The notes: generated by a model not told the origin, from the sequence alone. Shown: positions 1 to 9,183, numbered from the stretch's first letter. The stretch is DNA of 59,708 bases from JAVKNF01 sp031537795 (GCA_031537795.1 JAVKNF010000001.1:1-59708), one strand, 5' to 3'. Program-made: numbers and translations.

Positions 1-102
1 CCCAGTTTTATAATTTCTACTATAAAAACTATCATTCATTGAATGAATTTGAGTTGTAAGTTTTCTGCTATATTTTGAAATATCTGCGGCTTTAATTCTC
101 AT
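1..102 (-). CDS. 5' end of an unidentified gene, running off the left edge
   Basis: An open frame starts at the ATG at 102-100 on the minus strand and runs to the window edge without a stop (34 codons, beginning MRIKAADISK). An A-rich AGAAAAT precedes the ATG. The visible part is polar and basic, with no signal peptide. It is divergent from the symporter gene to its right. I cannot name the family from so few residues; it is called coding because the frame is open and the composition is protein-like. Confidence 0.45.
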   Translation of the reverse strand, partial: MRIKAADISKYSRKLTTQIHSMNDSFYSRNYKTG

Positions 103-228
103 ATTTTCTAAGAAATAGATTTATTTTTTTAAATGTCAAGTGAGTATCTGTATTTTAATAATTAATATTTATTTGAATTTACTTGAAAATAAAAATTTAG
201 AGTATTAGGTATTTTGAATATAATAAAT

Positions 229-1638
229 ATGTCTTTCTTAAATTTAACTTTAAAATATACAGAAACCTTAAGTCAAAAACTAATGAATGTTGTATTTTTT
301 AATGTATTTTCTTTTTTTCCTTCTTTAAAAATGGATTTACCTATCTCCGTTCTATTTATAATTTTAATGGGTTTTTTATCAATATTTGGCTTAAATTTCT
401 TTCCTTTAAGAAAATTCCTCATTTCTATTAAAAATTTATTTATTTCTGAAAAGAAAGACCAAACAGAAGGTTTATCAAAATTCGCTTCCATAGCTTCTGC
501 TATTTCAGCTTCAACTGGTTTAGGTTTTTTAGCTGGAACTGGAGTTGCTGTTGTAATATTTGGCCCTGGTTTAGTTTTTTATATTCCTTTTGCTGCAGTT
601 TTCGCTTCTTGCATTAGATTTATTGAGGTTTTTTTAGTTCATAAATACAGACAGAAAGATGAAAATGGTTTATTCTACGGCAACCCTGAAATCTATATTA
701 AGAAAATTCTCGAAAAGAGAAATTTTAAAAAACTAGGAACTTATCTAGCTTTTTTATACTGTCTTATCATTATATGTACTAGTTTTTTCGGCCCTGCTAT
801 GCTTGAAATCAATCAAATATCTAAATCTGTAACTAGTTTTCATATTTTCAAAGATCAAGAGATTATTATTTCAATTATATCTGTTGCTTTTGTTTCAATT
901 ATAATTTTCGGAGGAATTAAACGTATCAGTCAATTCTTTTTGAAATCAATACCAATTTTAATAGGTTTATTTTTCGCAATCTCTATATTTACAATCTTTA
1001 AAAATAAAGCTCATATTCTCAATGCTTTTTCTGTTATATTTGAAGATGCTTTTAAACCGAAAACACAAATAGGTGGAGGCATTCTAGTTCTAATTTTTAC
1101 AGCATTAAAAAGAATTATGATTGGCACGGAAGCAGGTTTTGGAACCGCTGCATCTATGCATGCTCCTTCCAAAGAAGTAAATAGTATAAAAGAAGCTATA
1201 TCTAGTATGATCTCTCCTTTTATAGGTTCTATATCTGTTGCATTCTTAGTTGGTTTTTTAGTTGTTTTAACTGACGCTTATAAAATAGTTGATGCAAAAG
1301 GAGGTATAACTGTTCTAGCTTACGCTTTGTCAACCGGCCATCCTTCTTTTAAATTTATTTTAACAATAATTACAATATTTATGGCGCTGAATGTAATGAT
1401 AGGTTGGAGTTATTACGGAGTAATAAATATTCAAAACTTATTAGGGAAATGGGCAAAATATCCTTATTTATTTATATACATATTAGCAGGTTTTCTGGGT
1501 GGGACTCTGAATGATTTTCAAGTTATTTTAAATTTAGCAGATGCAACATTATTTTTAGTGCCTTTTATTCATTTCTTTGTTATATTTCTTGATTTTAAAG
1601 AAATTAAATATGAAGTAAAAAAATATGAACAGAACTAA
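229..1638 (+). CDS. AGCS-family sodium/alanine-glycine symporter
   Basis: Integral inner-membrane Na+:amino-acid symporter of the alanine/glycine:cation family. Landmarks are a Gly/Ala-rich early helix pair, the IRFIEVFLVHKYR segment (family equivalent of the KxxE..KYR loop), the EAGFGTAASMHA segment (family signature EAGxGSAxxAHA) and the late GWSYYGVINIQ motif (family GWSYYGE). About ten hydrophobic segments are visible and the length (469 aa) is usual. The frame extends to a TTG at 214, but a TATAAT box (219-224) lies between that TTG and the ATG at 229, so ATG 229 or the internal ATG at 283 is the likelier start. It overlaps the next gene by 14 nt, which suggests an operon. Probable role: import of alanine or glycine from the host cell. 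Confidence 0.85.
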   Translation: MSFLNLTLKYTETLSQKLMNVVFFNVFSFFPSLKMDLPISVLFIILMGFLSIFGLNFFPLRKFLISIKNLFISEKKDQTEGLSKFASIASAISASTGLGFLAGTGVAVVIFGPGLVFYIPFAAVFASCIRFIEVFLVHKYRQKDENGLFYGNPEIYIKKILEKRNFKKLGTYLAFLYCLIIICTSFFGPAMLEINQISKSVTSFHIFKDQEIIISIISVAFVSIIIFGGIKRISQFFLKSIPILIGLFFAISIFTIFKNKAHILNAFSVIFEDAFKPKTQIGGGILVLIFTALKRIMIGTEAGFGTAASMHAPSKEVNSIKEAISSMISPFIGSISVAFLVGFLVVLTDAYKIVDAKGGITVLAYALSTGHPSFKFILTIITIFMALNVMIGWSYYGVINIQNLLGKWAKYPYLFIYILAGFLGGTLNDFQVILNLADATLFLVPFIHFFVIFLDFKEIKYEVKKYEQN

Positions 1639-2692
1639 TGATATTTTTTTAAAAATAATACTACTTGGAATAATAATATATTTTGGTTTTTCAGCTTTAA
1701 CTTATGTATCTTTTGTTCTTGGTCTTATATTAATTGCAGGCATATTAGTTGTTTTATTAGATCCGGCTGTTTCTTTTTTAGAAAAATATAAAGTCCCTAG
1801 ATTTTTATCTTCAGGTATTCTGATTTTTAGTTGCACTTTTATTTTCATAAAATTTGTATTTTTATTTGTTCCTTTCTTGTTTCAAAAAATTAATCTAGTA
1901 ATAAGAACTCTTAACACAATAAATTTAGATTCTTTTACAATTTCTTTGGAGAAAATCTTAAAAGACCTAGGTTTTGTTTCTATGTTCTCGAAACAAGAGA
2001 TTTATTTTTATATTAAAGAAAAAATTAATCTTCTAAATATACTACAAGAAACACTCTTAAAAAGTATAACACATTTAGGAAACCTCCTTATTATGACAGT
2101 TGTAACTCCATTTTTAACATTTTTATGCTTAAAAGATTTAAAATCTCTAAAAAGAATATTTAAAAAAATTATTCCTTATTATAAAAAAAGAGAATTTGAA
2201 AATATAACAAGAGATTTACATGAACTTATTTTTAAATACTGGAGCGGACAATTAATAGTAAGTATATTTCTTTTTGTTTTTTATTCTATAACTTTATATA
2301 TTTTTAATATAAAAAATGGTATTATTATTGGTTTTATATTTGCTGTTGCAAACTTCTTTCCTTATTTAGGTTTTTATCTAGCTACATTTTTAACATTATT
2401 ATTAAACATAGATCAATCTTCATTGGCTCACGATTTAAACTTCTTTCTATTCTATTTTGTTAAATTAATGGCAATTATTTTATTAGGTCAAGTAATAGAA
2501 GGTAATTTCATTACCCCAAAAATTGTAGGTTCTAAAGTTGGCGTGCATCCTGTCTTTATAATACTAGGCACTATGTTAAGTGTGCCAATTTTCGGGCTAT
2601 TCGGTTTAATTTTAGGGACTCCTCTAACTATAATAATTAGTTATTTTTTAAGATTATTCTTAGATAAAAGATCTAGAAATCATTCATTCTAA
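1625..2692 (+). CDS. AI-2E family transporter (PerM-like permease)
   Basis: Polytopic membrane protein of 355 aa with the AI-2E/PerM layout: a TM pair at the N terminus (about 10-50), a third TM, an amphipathic middle region, then a cluster of TM segments with the family-like GQVIEGNFITPKIVGSKVGVHPV stretch and a final GTPLTIIISYFLR. In this family the GxxxEpxxxxPxxxgxxxxlhP signature is diagnostic, and it is recognisable here. The ATG overlaps the symporter gene by 14 nt and the LysE gene follows 3 nt after the stop, so the three are probably cotranscribed. The substrate is unknown; family members have been linked to autoinducer-2 or other small-molecule efflux and to Na+/H+ exchange. Confidence 0.85.
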   Translation: MNRTNDIFLKIILLGIIIYFGFSALTYVSFVLGLILIAGILVVLLDPAVSFLEKYKVPRFLSSGILIFSCTFIFIKFVFLFVPFLFQKINLVIRTLNTINLDSFTISLEKILKDLGFVSMFSKQEIYFYIKEKINLLNILQETLLKSITHLGNLLIMTVVTPFLTFLCLKDLKSLKRIFKKIIPYYKKREFENITRDLHELIFKYWSGQLIVSIFLFVFYSITLYIFNIKNGIIIGFIFAVANFFPYLGFYLATFLTLLLNIDQSSLAHDLNFFLFYFVKLMAIILLGQVIEGNFITPKIVGSKVGVHPVFIILGTMLSVPIFGLFGLILGTPLTIIISYFLRLFLDKRSRNHSF

Positions 2693-2695
2693 TGT

Positions 2696-3343
2696 ATGTC
2701 CTCTTTCCTATTTATTACTTTAGCAACATTTGTTGATGTGCTATTCCCTGGCCCTAACTTCATTATCACAAGTTCAATTGCAAGAAAATTTGGTAAAAAT
2801 CATGCATTAAAGATGTTATTTGGGATCTTAACAGCTTGTGCTTTTTGGTGTATTTTCTTATTTTTAGGTTCCTTAATTTTATTTATTAAATATCCGTTTT
2901 TGAAATTATTTATCAAAATAATAGGCGGAATTTATATTTTCAGATTGGCAATAAAAATGATCGCTGTTAATTTAAAAAAAAGAAAAGAAAATGAAAAAGA
3001 AATTAAAACCCCAAATAATAATTATTTTCTAAACGGTTTTATAAATTGTATATTAAACCCTGAAGTTGGGTTATTCTATATGATAATGTTCACAAGAATT
3101 ATAGATGAATACGGGCATAATAATTTCATACTATTTTTATATTCTTTGGAATTTATTTTTATACAATTTATTTGTTTTTATCTTATAATAGAATTCTTTT
3201 CAAGATCAGGAAAAATCCTAGGCAAATATATAAAGTTTATTGATATAAGTCTTTCTGTTATTCTTATTATTTTATTATTAAAGCTCTCGAAAAATATATT
3301 GATAGAAAGTTCTTCCTATTTAAATAATTTTCTAAAAATTTAA
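2696..3343 (+). CDS. LysE/RhtB-family amino-acid exporter
   Basis: Membrane protein of 215 aa, the usual length for LysE/RhtB translocators. The N terminus carries the family signature in the form VDVLFPGPNFIITSS (consensus xxPGPxxxxxxxxs) and the middle has FINCILNPEVGLFYM (family NPKaxlFf). Five to six hydrophobic segments are present. It begins 3 nt after the AI-2E gene and is the last gene of that operon. It converges with the minus-strand gene ending at 3332, the two coding ends overlapping by 12 nt. Predicted to export an amino acid or derivative from the cytosol; the exact substrate cannot be told from sequence. Confidence 0.85.
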   Translation: MSSFLFITLATFVDVLFPGPNFIITSSIARKFGKNHALKMLFGILTACAFWCIFLFLGSLILFIKYPFLKLFIKIIGGIYIFRLAIKMIAVNLKKRKENEKEIKTPNNNYFLNGFINCILNPEVGLFYMIMFTRIIDEYGHNNFILFLYSLEFIFIQFICFYLIIEFFSRSGKILGKYIKFIDISLSVILIILLLKLSKNILIESSSYLNNFLKI

Positions 3344-3772
3344 AGTCTTATTAATCTCTAATTCTATTCTATCAAGTAAATGAATTGCCTGTTTGAAATT
3401 TGATTTTAAAATTAAAACTCTTTCTATATATTTTAAACTTGTCTTGAAATCCTCTTTTAAAAAATTTACATAAGAAAGCTGAAATAAAACAAGATAAGAA
3501 TCTTTATAAAACAGATTCGCAAACCAAAATCTAATATGAGCATCGTTTATCTTATTATCAGAGAGCATTATTTTACCTAATTTATAATTATTTTTAGCGG
3601 CTTTTTTTAGATTCCTTCTAATATCTTTTATGTCTAAAAAAGCATCATATATATTATTGACAACTCTTAAAAAGAAATGAAAAATAAATAATAATGAATA
3701 TATAATAACACCAGATCTTCTTATCCCAGTTTCCGAGAATTCTAAAATCTGCTTCTTAATTCTTTGTATCAT
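3332..3772 (-). CDS. Small membrane-anchored protein with TPR-like C-terminal repeats
   Basis: A 146-aa protein not assigned to a named family. Residues about 22-42 form one hydrophobic segment, probably a membrane anchor. From about residue 60 the sequence alternates helices with the A/L/Y/F spacing of tetratricopeptide repeats (for example YKLGKIMLSDNKINDAHIRF and NFLKEDFKTSLKYIERVLIL). Its ATG lies inside the 3' end of the transaminase gene (17-nt overlap), so it is translationally coupled to it and expressed in the same operon. TPR-like repeats suggest a protein-protein interaction role. The link to D-amino-acid metabolism is by position only. Confidence 0.6.
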   Translation of the reverse strand: MIQRIKKQILEFSETGIRRSGVIIYSLLFIFHFFLRVVNNIYDAFLDIKDIRRNLKKAAKNNYKLGKIMLSDNKINDAHIRFWFANLFYKDSYLVLFQLSYVNFLKEDFKTSLKYIERVLILKSNFKQAIHLLDRIELEINKTLNF

Positions 3773-4622
3773 AATTTTCTAATAGAGTTATAAAGTAATC
3801 TTTAATTTTTCTTGTATTCTTGCCAATTTCGCTTTTAGAAATTTGAATATTATCTACAAAAGAAACAGAAGTAATTAATTTGATCGAGCTTGATAAGAAG
3901 ATTTCTTTTGCTTTGTAAAGCTCTTCTAAATCAAACTCTCTTTCCAATACATCTATTCCAATTTTTTTTGCTATATGCAATATGAATTTTCTTGTAATAC
4001 CAGGTAAAAGCCTTTTTGACAAGGGAGGAGTAATTAATTTATCATCTTGATTAACAATAAAAACATTAGCAGCGGAAGATTCATTAATAAAATTTGTCTC
4101 TTTGTCTATAAAAATACAATCTTGAAAATTATCTTCTTTTAAACTTTCTTTCGCTATAATCATAGGGAGTAAGCTATTCATTTTAATATCTCTTCTAAAT
4201 CTTCTTTCGTCAATTATTGTTTTAAGTTTTATAGCGTTTCTATCATTCTTATTGTACAAACTTTCCAAATCTAAAGCTTCAACATAGCCAAAAATTGTAC
4301 TTTCCATCTCTTGTTCTGAAAACCTATTAAATTGAACTCCTCTTGATATTTGCAAATATAAATATCCAAATTGAATATCTTTATTTGCTACTTTCAATTT
4401 GTCAATAGTTGCTCTTATCTCATCTTTTGTTATTCTTTTTATATATACTTCATGTACAGAATTGATCATCCTATTTATATGTTCTTCTGAAAATATTAAA
4501 TTATTTTTATAAATCAGAATCACCTCATATATTGAATCACCGTATATAAAACCTCTATCAAAAGGAGATATTTTTACTTCTTCACAAGGAATAATCTGGT
4601 TATTCAAAATTGCAAAACTCAT
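3756..4622 (-). CDS. dat: D-amino-acid transaminase (class IV aminotransferase)
   Basis: PLP enzyme of fold type IV, 288 aa, most like D-alanine aminotransferase, which interconverts D-Ala and D-Glu with their 2-oxo acids for peptidoglycan precursors. The N terminus has the DRGFIYGDSIYEV motif (family DRGyqFGDGvYEV). Lys147 in the RRDIKMNSLL segment fits the Schiff-base lysine (family RxxRCDIKslNLL). Glu181 in NESSAANVFIV fits the glutamate that contacts the PLP pyridine nitrogen. RLLPGITRKFIL near 215-226 is also typical. A branched-chain aminotransferase is the main alternative, but the length and the DIK motif favour Dat. ATG at 4622-4620; it is followed by an overlapping membrane protein gene and is divergent from the gene at 4690. 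Confidence 0.85.
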   Translation of the reverse strand: MSFAILNNQIIPCEEVKISPFDRGFIYGDSIYEVILIYKNNLIFSEEHINRMINSVHEVYIKRITKDEIRATIDKLKVANKDIQFGYLYLQISRGVQFNRFSEQEMESTIFGYVEALDLESLYNKNDRNAIKLKTIIDERRFRRDIKMNSLLPMIIAKESLKEDNFQDCIFIDKETNFINESSAANVFIVNQDDKLITPPLSKRLLPGITRKFILHIAKKIGIDVLEREFDLEELYKAKEIFLSSSIKLITSVSFVDNIQISKSEIGKNTRKIKDYFITLLENYDTKN

Positions 4623-4689
4623 AACTATTAAAAACTTTTTTTATTTATAATTTGCAAGTTAAAAGGAATATTCATAACAAGTATTTAAT

Positions 4690-5556
4690 ATGTTTTTATT
4701 AAGAATATTAAAAAAATTTCTATTTCTAATTATTGTATTAAGTATTATATTTATATGTTATTTAGATTTAAAGAATGCTCTGAAAAAAAATACAAATCCA
4801 GATATATTCCTCCAGATCTCAAAAAACCTTAATGAATCTATCTCGAATTTCAAAAATTCTCTAGATATTTCTGCATCTCTTCTAAATTCAACAACTATAA
4901 ATAATCTTAGATATATAAATTCTGAATACAACGCAAATTATCCTGTAATTGAAACTACAAAAGATGCGAGTCAATTCAAAATAAATAATATTTTCTGTAA
5001 AGATGTACTGAATTTTGAATTCTACAAAAATAAAGAAAGACTTGAACTTAAAAATGAACAATTCTCTTCTTTTGACAATCTATCTGATAAATTCCCAAAT
5101 CTAGATCTAGCTTTAAGTCTTTCAGAGCTTGGAAAGAAGCAAGAATTTCTATCTAAAAAAGAAGATGGAATTTTCGTTAAATATTCTTTAATAATCAGTA
5201 AAATCGAGAGTAAAAATCAAATATCAGAAAAAATGCCAAAATTTTATAAAACTATAAAGAATATTAATGCAAGCAGAATAAATTGTTCTTCTGTTCTTAA
5301 AATTGAATACCAAATTCAAAATCTAAACGAAGAAGATATTCAAGATAAAAAAGAGATAACATTTAATATCAAAATAAAAGAAGCTCCATTTTGGTTAGCA
5401 AAGAACCTACTGCATTCTTTTAAAGGAGAGCAAATTGAGTTTTTCTTAAAACCTGAAGAGATAAACAAAAATATTAAATTTTTTGAAATGAAAAAGAAAA
5501 TAAAAACAAAAGATGAATACATTGTTCTGATTATAAAGATTAAAAATGTCGTTTAA
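4690..5556 (+). CDS. Membrane-anchored hypothetical protein, possibly FKBP-like at its C terminus
   Basis: A 288-aa protein with one N-terminal hydrophobic segment (about residues 8-26) acting as signal anchor; the remainder is hydrophilic and so probably periplasmic. I do not recognise the family. The last 70 residues (FNIKIKEAPFWLAKNLLHS, then a GEQIEFFL stretch and an alternating hydrophobic ending) have the strand pattern of an FKBP-type peptidyl-prolyl isomerase, but the catalytic aromatic residues cannot be matched with confidence. The gene stands alone, divergent from dat and converging with the DedA gene, whose coding end overlaps it by 4 nt. Confidence 0.55.
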   Translation: MFLLRILKKFLFLIIVLSIIFICYLDLKNALKKNTNPDIFLQISKNLNESISNFKNSLDISASLLNSTTINNLRYINSEYNANYPVIETTKDASQFKINNIFCKDVLNFEFYKNKERLELKNEQFSSFDNLSDKFPNLDLALSLSELGKKQEFLSKKEDGIFVKYSLIISKIESKNQISEKMPKFYKTIKNINASRINCSSVLKIEYQIQNLNEEDIQDKKEITFNIKIKEAPFWLAKNLLHSFKGEQIEFFLKPEEINKNIKFFEMKKKIKTKDEYIVLIIKIKNVV

Positions 5557-6188
5557 TCCAATTTGAAGATTTTTCTTTTTAATTTATTCAACTTTCCAAT
5601 TGACATCTTATAAACTATCACAACTATAACTATAGAAATAGTTCCATTTTTCAAATATCTAAATATAAAATCTCCAACTGCTGTTCCAAAAAAATAACCC
5701 AAAGGTATATAAAAACTCATCAATGTGGTACCTCCGACTATTGTAATTAGAAAGAAATATCTTAAATTAACTCCCATGAAACCACAAGGAATTGAAATGA
5801 AATGTTTAACTCCTGGAATTGGAAGCCATCTACCTAAAAATAAAAATAATTTCCAATTTTTCTTGATATAATGTTCATATTTTTCAAATCTCTCCTGAGA
5901 TACACAGAAATATCTTAAATTTCTAATAATAAAATTCCTACCAAGTAGATTTCCAAGAAGATAGTTCACAGAAGATGCAAAAACAATACCTAAATTCGCA
6001 ATTAGAAAAATATAGAAAATTGAAAGATTGTCATTCTGAAAAAGAAAAAAACCTAGAAAGATTAGAAATAATTCAGTTGGAATAATAGGCGGAAGTGGCA
6101 GACTTTCTAAAAACATAACAAAGAAGACTATTTTATAGTCTAAATTTGAAAAAATAAGATCTTTGCAGTATATAATTAATTCCTTCAT
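5553..6188 (-). CDS. DedA-family membrane protein
   Basis: A 211-aa polytopic protein of the DedA/SNARE-associated (VTT) family. Visible signatures are ESLPLPPIIPTELFLIFLGFF near the N terminus (family ExxxPpIPsEvvLplaG) and FLGRWLPIPGVKHFISIPCGFMGVNLRYF in the second half (family gRfiPgvRtfi.ipAGxxxM). DedA proteins are undecaprenyl-phosphate or phospholipid transporters/scramblases of the inner membrane that recycle lipid carrier after wall or LPS synthesis. The gene is monocistronic here, divergent from eno across a 60-bp gap and convergent with the gene at 4690-5556. Confidence 0.85.
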   Translation of the reverse strand: MKELIIYCKDLIFSNLDYKIVFFVMFLESLPLPPIIPTELFLIFLGFFLFQNDNLSIFYIFLIANLGIVFASSVNYLLGNLLGRNFIIRNLRYFCVSQERFEKYEHYIKKNWKLFLFLGRWLPIPGVKHFISIPCGFMGVNLRYFFLITIVGGTTLMSFYIPLGYFFGTAVGDFIFRYLKNGTISIVIVVIVYKMSIGKLNKLKRKIFKLD

Positions 6189-6207
6189 ATTATTTTAATA
6201 ATAGTTA

Positions 6208-6233
6208 TTGATTTTTATAATCAATATTATAAT
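6208..6233 (+). promoter_or_regulatory. Possible eno promoter
   Basis: TTGATT at 6208-6213 and a consensus TATAAT at 6228-6233, separated by 14 nt (short). The -10 lies 15 nt before the eno ATG. An 8-bp inverted repeat (6206-6213 with 6219-6226) overlaps the -35 side. The spacer is suboptimal, so this is tentative. Confidence 0.35.
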
Positions 6234-6248
6234 TTTTAAAAAATAATA

Positions 6249-7571
6249 ATGAAAATTAGAAATATCCAAGCGATAGAAATTTTAGATTCAAGAGGTTTTC
6301 CCACTCTAGAAGTTTTTATTGAGCTTGAAGATCATTCTAGAGGTTTTGGCATATCTCCATCTGGAGCCTCGACCGGGAGCTCTGAAGCATTTGAATTAAG
6401 AGATAATGACAAAGATAGATATTGCGGAAAAGGAGTAAAAAAAGCTCTTGCAAATGTAAATAATATAATCAAAAAAGCAATTCTTAACAAGAATTTTGCA
6501 ACTCAAGAAGAGTTTGATTTATTTCTTATAAATTTAGACGGAACCGAAAATAAATCTAATTTAGGAGCTAATGCAATCCTCTCGACATCTTTTGCTTTCA
6601 GCGATGCTTTTGCAAAGTCAAAAAAAATTAGCTATACAGATTATATCGAAGATTGCTTTAAAAAATATAATGCAGAAATCTTAAAAAAGCCAAGAAAGAT
6701 GCCAATTCCTTTAGTGAATATACTAAATGGAGGGAAGCATGCAGATAATAATTTGAATATTCAAGAATTTATGATTATTCCTATTTGTTATGATGATTTC
6801 CAAAAATCAATAGAAATTGGTGCAGGAGTCTTTCACTCTTTAAAAAAGATATTAAAAAATTCAAACCTTAATACAAATGTGGGGGATGAAGGGGGTTTTG
6901 CACCGAATTTAAAAAGCACAGAAGAAGCCTTAAATTTAATCAATGAATCAATACTTAAAGCAGGTTATGTAGTCGGAAGGGATGTTTTTTTAGCTTTAGA
7001 TGTTGCGGCAAGTGAATTTTATAATTCGGAAACCAAGAAATATAAAATTGAGTCAGACCTAAAAGAATTAAATATATATGAAATGGTAGATTTTTATGAA
7101 AATCTTGTAAAAAAATATAATATATTCTCAATAGAGGATCCTTTTCACGAAAAAGATTATTTCGGGTTCGAATTATTATATAAGAAAATTGGCTGGAAAG
7201 CTCAAATAGTTGGAGATGACTTATTTACAACAAATAAAAAGATAATATCTAAACTTTCCACACCTCAAATTGCAAATAGTGTTTTAATTAAACCAAATCA
7301 AATAGGAACACTATCAGAAACTCTTGAAACTATAGCATTTACACAACTTTCAAACTATGAACCTATTATGTCTCATAGATCAGGTGAAACAGAGGATGTA
7401 AAGATAGCCCACGTAGCTATAGGAACTAGAATAAAACAGGTAAAATTTGGCTCGTTTTCAAGAACTGATAGAACTGGGAAATATAATGAATTACTTAGGA
7501 TATCTAATTATAATGATATAAGAGATACAGCGGCAAATTTATTAAATTTTAATTCAATATGTATAAAATAG
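6249..7571 (+). CDS. eno: Enolase
   Basis: Glycolytic enolase, converting 2-phosphoglycerate to phosphoenolpyruvate; 440 aa against a usual 420-435. The family motifs occur in order: SGASTGSSEAFELRD near the N terminus (flexible loop), NILNGGKHADNNLNIQEFM, GDEGGFAP, ALDVAASEF, SIEDPFHEKD (metal ligands), GDDLF, LIKPNQIGTLSET with the catalytic lysine, and SHRSGETED. The enzyme may also serve in an RNA degradosome, but nothing here shows that. The following gene starts inside the last 13 nt of eno, indicating an operon. Confidence 0.97.
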   Translation: MKIRNIQAIEILDSRGFPTLEVFIELEDHSRGFGISPSGASTGSSEAFELRDNDKDRYCGKGVKKALANVNNIIKKAILNKNFATQEEFDLFLINLDGTENKSNLGANAILSTSFAFSDAFAKSKKISYTDYIEDCFKKYNAEILKKPRKMPIPLVNILNGGKHADNNLNIQEFMIIPICYDDFQKSIEIGAGVFHSLKKILKNSNLNTNVGDEGGFAPNLKSTEEALNLINESILKAGYVVGRDVFLALDVAASEFYNSETKKYKIESDLKELNIYEMVDFYENLVKKYNIFSIEDPFHEKDYFGFELLYKKIGWKAQIVGDDLFTTNKKIISKLSTPQIANSVLIKPNQIGTLSETLETIAFTQLSNYEPIMSHRSGETEDVKIAHVAIGTRIKQVKFGSFSRTDRTGKYNELLRISNYNDIRDTAANLLNFNSICIK

Positions 7572-8257
7572 TCTTCTTTGCATTGATTTTTTTAATAGGT
7601 GCTGTTTTTGGAGCTTCTATATCTTTTAAAATGAATAAAGAGAATTCAATAGTAAATCAACAAGAATTAAGAAAAATAGAAAACAAAGAAGATGAATGTT
7701 ATTTAAAAACTTTCGAATTAAAAGAAGAGATATCAAATATAAAATCCCTCTGTAATACAAAAATAAAAGAAATATACAGACTTTTGATTCTTGTTAACAA
7801 TATAAATATTTATAATGAAAATGAAGAGGAGTTGAGATCTCAAGTTTCAGAATTGATACTCTCTATGTCCAGTATCGAACTTCTATTAGATATTAGAGAA
7901 GAATACAAAAATAAAATAAATAAAGAAATCAACTCAAATCATTTTAACATCACAAAAATTATAAATGATTTATACGAAATAAATCAAATTGAAAATAATA
8001 TAAAAATTAATCATTTGTTTTTTACATTCTTTAAGAAAAATTCTAAAAATTCAATGTTAATCTTTAATTCAATAGAAGTTCTGAAAAATAAAAATACTTC
8101 GAATATATATATTGCATTAGAAAATCTACAAAATTATAAAACGCAAAATCAAGAGGTTAGAAATAAAATTGAAAAAATAAAGAAGAATATTCAGTTATTT
8201 ACAGAAATAGAAAATCTAAAAATAGCAATAATTAATAAAATAAAAGAAGAGATTTGA
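7559..8257 (+). CDS. Membrane-anchored coiled-coil hypothetical protein
   Basis: A 232-aa protein with an N-terminal TM segment (about residues 4-20, ending FGASISF), followed by Lys/Glu/Ile/Asn-rich sequence with heptad-like spacing, predicted to be largely alpha-helical or coiled coil. The start codon lies within the end of eno. In many bacteria eno is followed by ftsB/divIC, a short TM coiled-coil division gene; this protein has the same topology but is about twice as long and lacks a clear FtsB signature, so I do not assign that name. A Mic60/mitofilin-like protein is another possibility for a TM coiled-coil protein in this group. The family remains unrecognised. Confidence 0.6.
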   Translation: MYKIVFFALIFLIGAVFGASISFKMNKENSIVNQQELRKIENKEDECYLKTFELKEEISNIKSLCNTKIKEIYRLLILVNNINIYNENEEELRSQVSELILSMSSIELLLDIREEYKNKINKEINSNHFNITKIINDLYEINQIENNIKINHLFFTFFKKNSKNSMLIFNSIEVLKNKNTSNIYIALENLQNYKTQNQEVRNKIEKIKKNIQLFTEIENLKIAIINKIKEEI

Positions 8258-8309
8258 TGACGATTTTTGAATATTCTTCTAGATAATTCATTAATCTCTA
8301 AAAAACTTC

Positions 8310-8337
8310 TTGACTTTCTTTTTGTATCTGTTAAAAT
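8310..8337 (+). promoter_or_regulatory. Strong sigma-70 type promoter
   Basis: TTGACT at 8310-8315, a 16-nt spacer and TAAAAT at 8332-8337; each box differs from consensus at one position. The predicted +1 is near 8344, only about 5 nt before the ATG at 8349. The TTG of the -35 box is in frame with the gene and would be taken as an upstream start by a naive caller. Confidence 0.65.
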
Positions 8338-8348
8338 CTGTATGTTTT

Positions 8349-9110
8349 ATGGCAGAGATTAGAAATGGCCCACCAAAGAGTGGAATAAATGAAAGAGATG
8401 ATGTATCTCTTTTGCGTATCAAAAATAATAATAAAATCTTACAGAATATAGTTAGCTCAAGAGAAGATACAGTAGAAAGTGAATATAACAGCACATTATT
8501 CATAGGGGGAGCCCTTCTTATATTAGGTTTAGCCCTTGCTGCGGTACTTGTAATTGCTACTTCTGGCGCTATATCAGGTCTAGTTATAGCTGCAAATACA
8601 AAATTATTCTTGGCAGGAGCTTCAATTATTCTTGGTTCTGGAGGTATAGGTGCTTTGTATAAAGGAGCTCAAGATAAAAACAGAGAAAATGATAATATAG
8701 ATTCATTTAAAGACTGGAAACATAATTATGTAGAACTCCAACAAAAAAGAGAGTTAGATTACAATAAAACTAAAATAGGAAAAGAAAAACATCAGATATT
8801 TGAAGATGAAAAGCAAAAATACATCAATCATGTAGCAAATAGTATAGCAGGTGAGGATAAAGAATTAGCCGATGAACTCAGTCTTAATATTGCAACGGTT
8901 CTACTTCCTAAGCTTTCTGCATTAGAGGAAAAATACAATTCGGAATATAATTTTGTAAAAGCTGTCAAAGAAGCTGGTTTAGAAAAATCTGTTTCTGATA
9001 TGGTAAATAGAATACTTTCGAAAGACAATAGAGATACAGAGCCAGCATTAAAAAGAGAAGATATAGAAGAAAACAAGAAAGGAGAAAGAGATGATCAGAT
9101 AGCATCGTAA
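8349..9110 (+). CDS. Hypothetical protein with a glycine-rich hydrophobic hairpin
   Basis: I choose the ATG at 8349 (253 aa) because the frame-extending TTG at 8310 is the -35 box of a strong promoter. The N-terminal 45 residues are polar. Residues about 52-115 form two Gly/Ala-rich hydrophobic segments (IGGALLILGLALAAVLVIA and LAGASIILGSGGIGAL), followed by a long charged helical C-terminal half. There is no signal peptide. The architecture, a membrane-inserting hairpin between hydrophilic arms, is seen in some secreted effectors and membrane-remodelling proteins, but no family is recognised. It stands alone behind a strong promoter with almost no leader, so it may be abundantly expressed. 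Confidence 0.65.
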   Translation: MAEIRNGPPKSGINERDDVSLLRIKNNNKILQNIVSSREDTVESEYNSTLFIGGALLILGLALAAVLVIATSGAISGLVIAANTKLFLAGASIILGSGGIGALYKGAQDKNRENDNIDSFKDWKHNYVELQQKRELDYNKTKIGKEKHQIFEDEKQKYINHVANSIAGEDKELADELSLNIATVLLPKLSALEEKYNSEYNFVKAVKEAGLEKSVSDMVNRILSKDNRDTEPALKREDIEENKKGERDDQIAS

Positions 9111-9183
9111 TAAAGATCATATTTATATTATTTATGAATTTTTTAAACTATTAATTTATATATTTATCTCAATATTTAATAAC

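Noticed and set aside
8310..8348. TTG start extending the hypothetical gene at 8349
   Set aside because: The TTG is part of a TTGACT -35 box with a matching TAAAAT 16 nt on; the true start is the ATG after the promoter. The same reasoning rejects TTG 58576 and GTG 20558.
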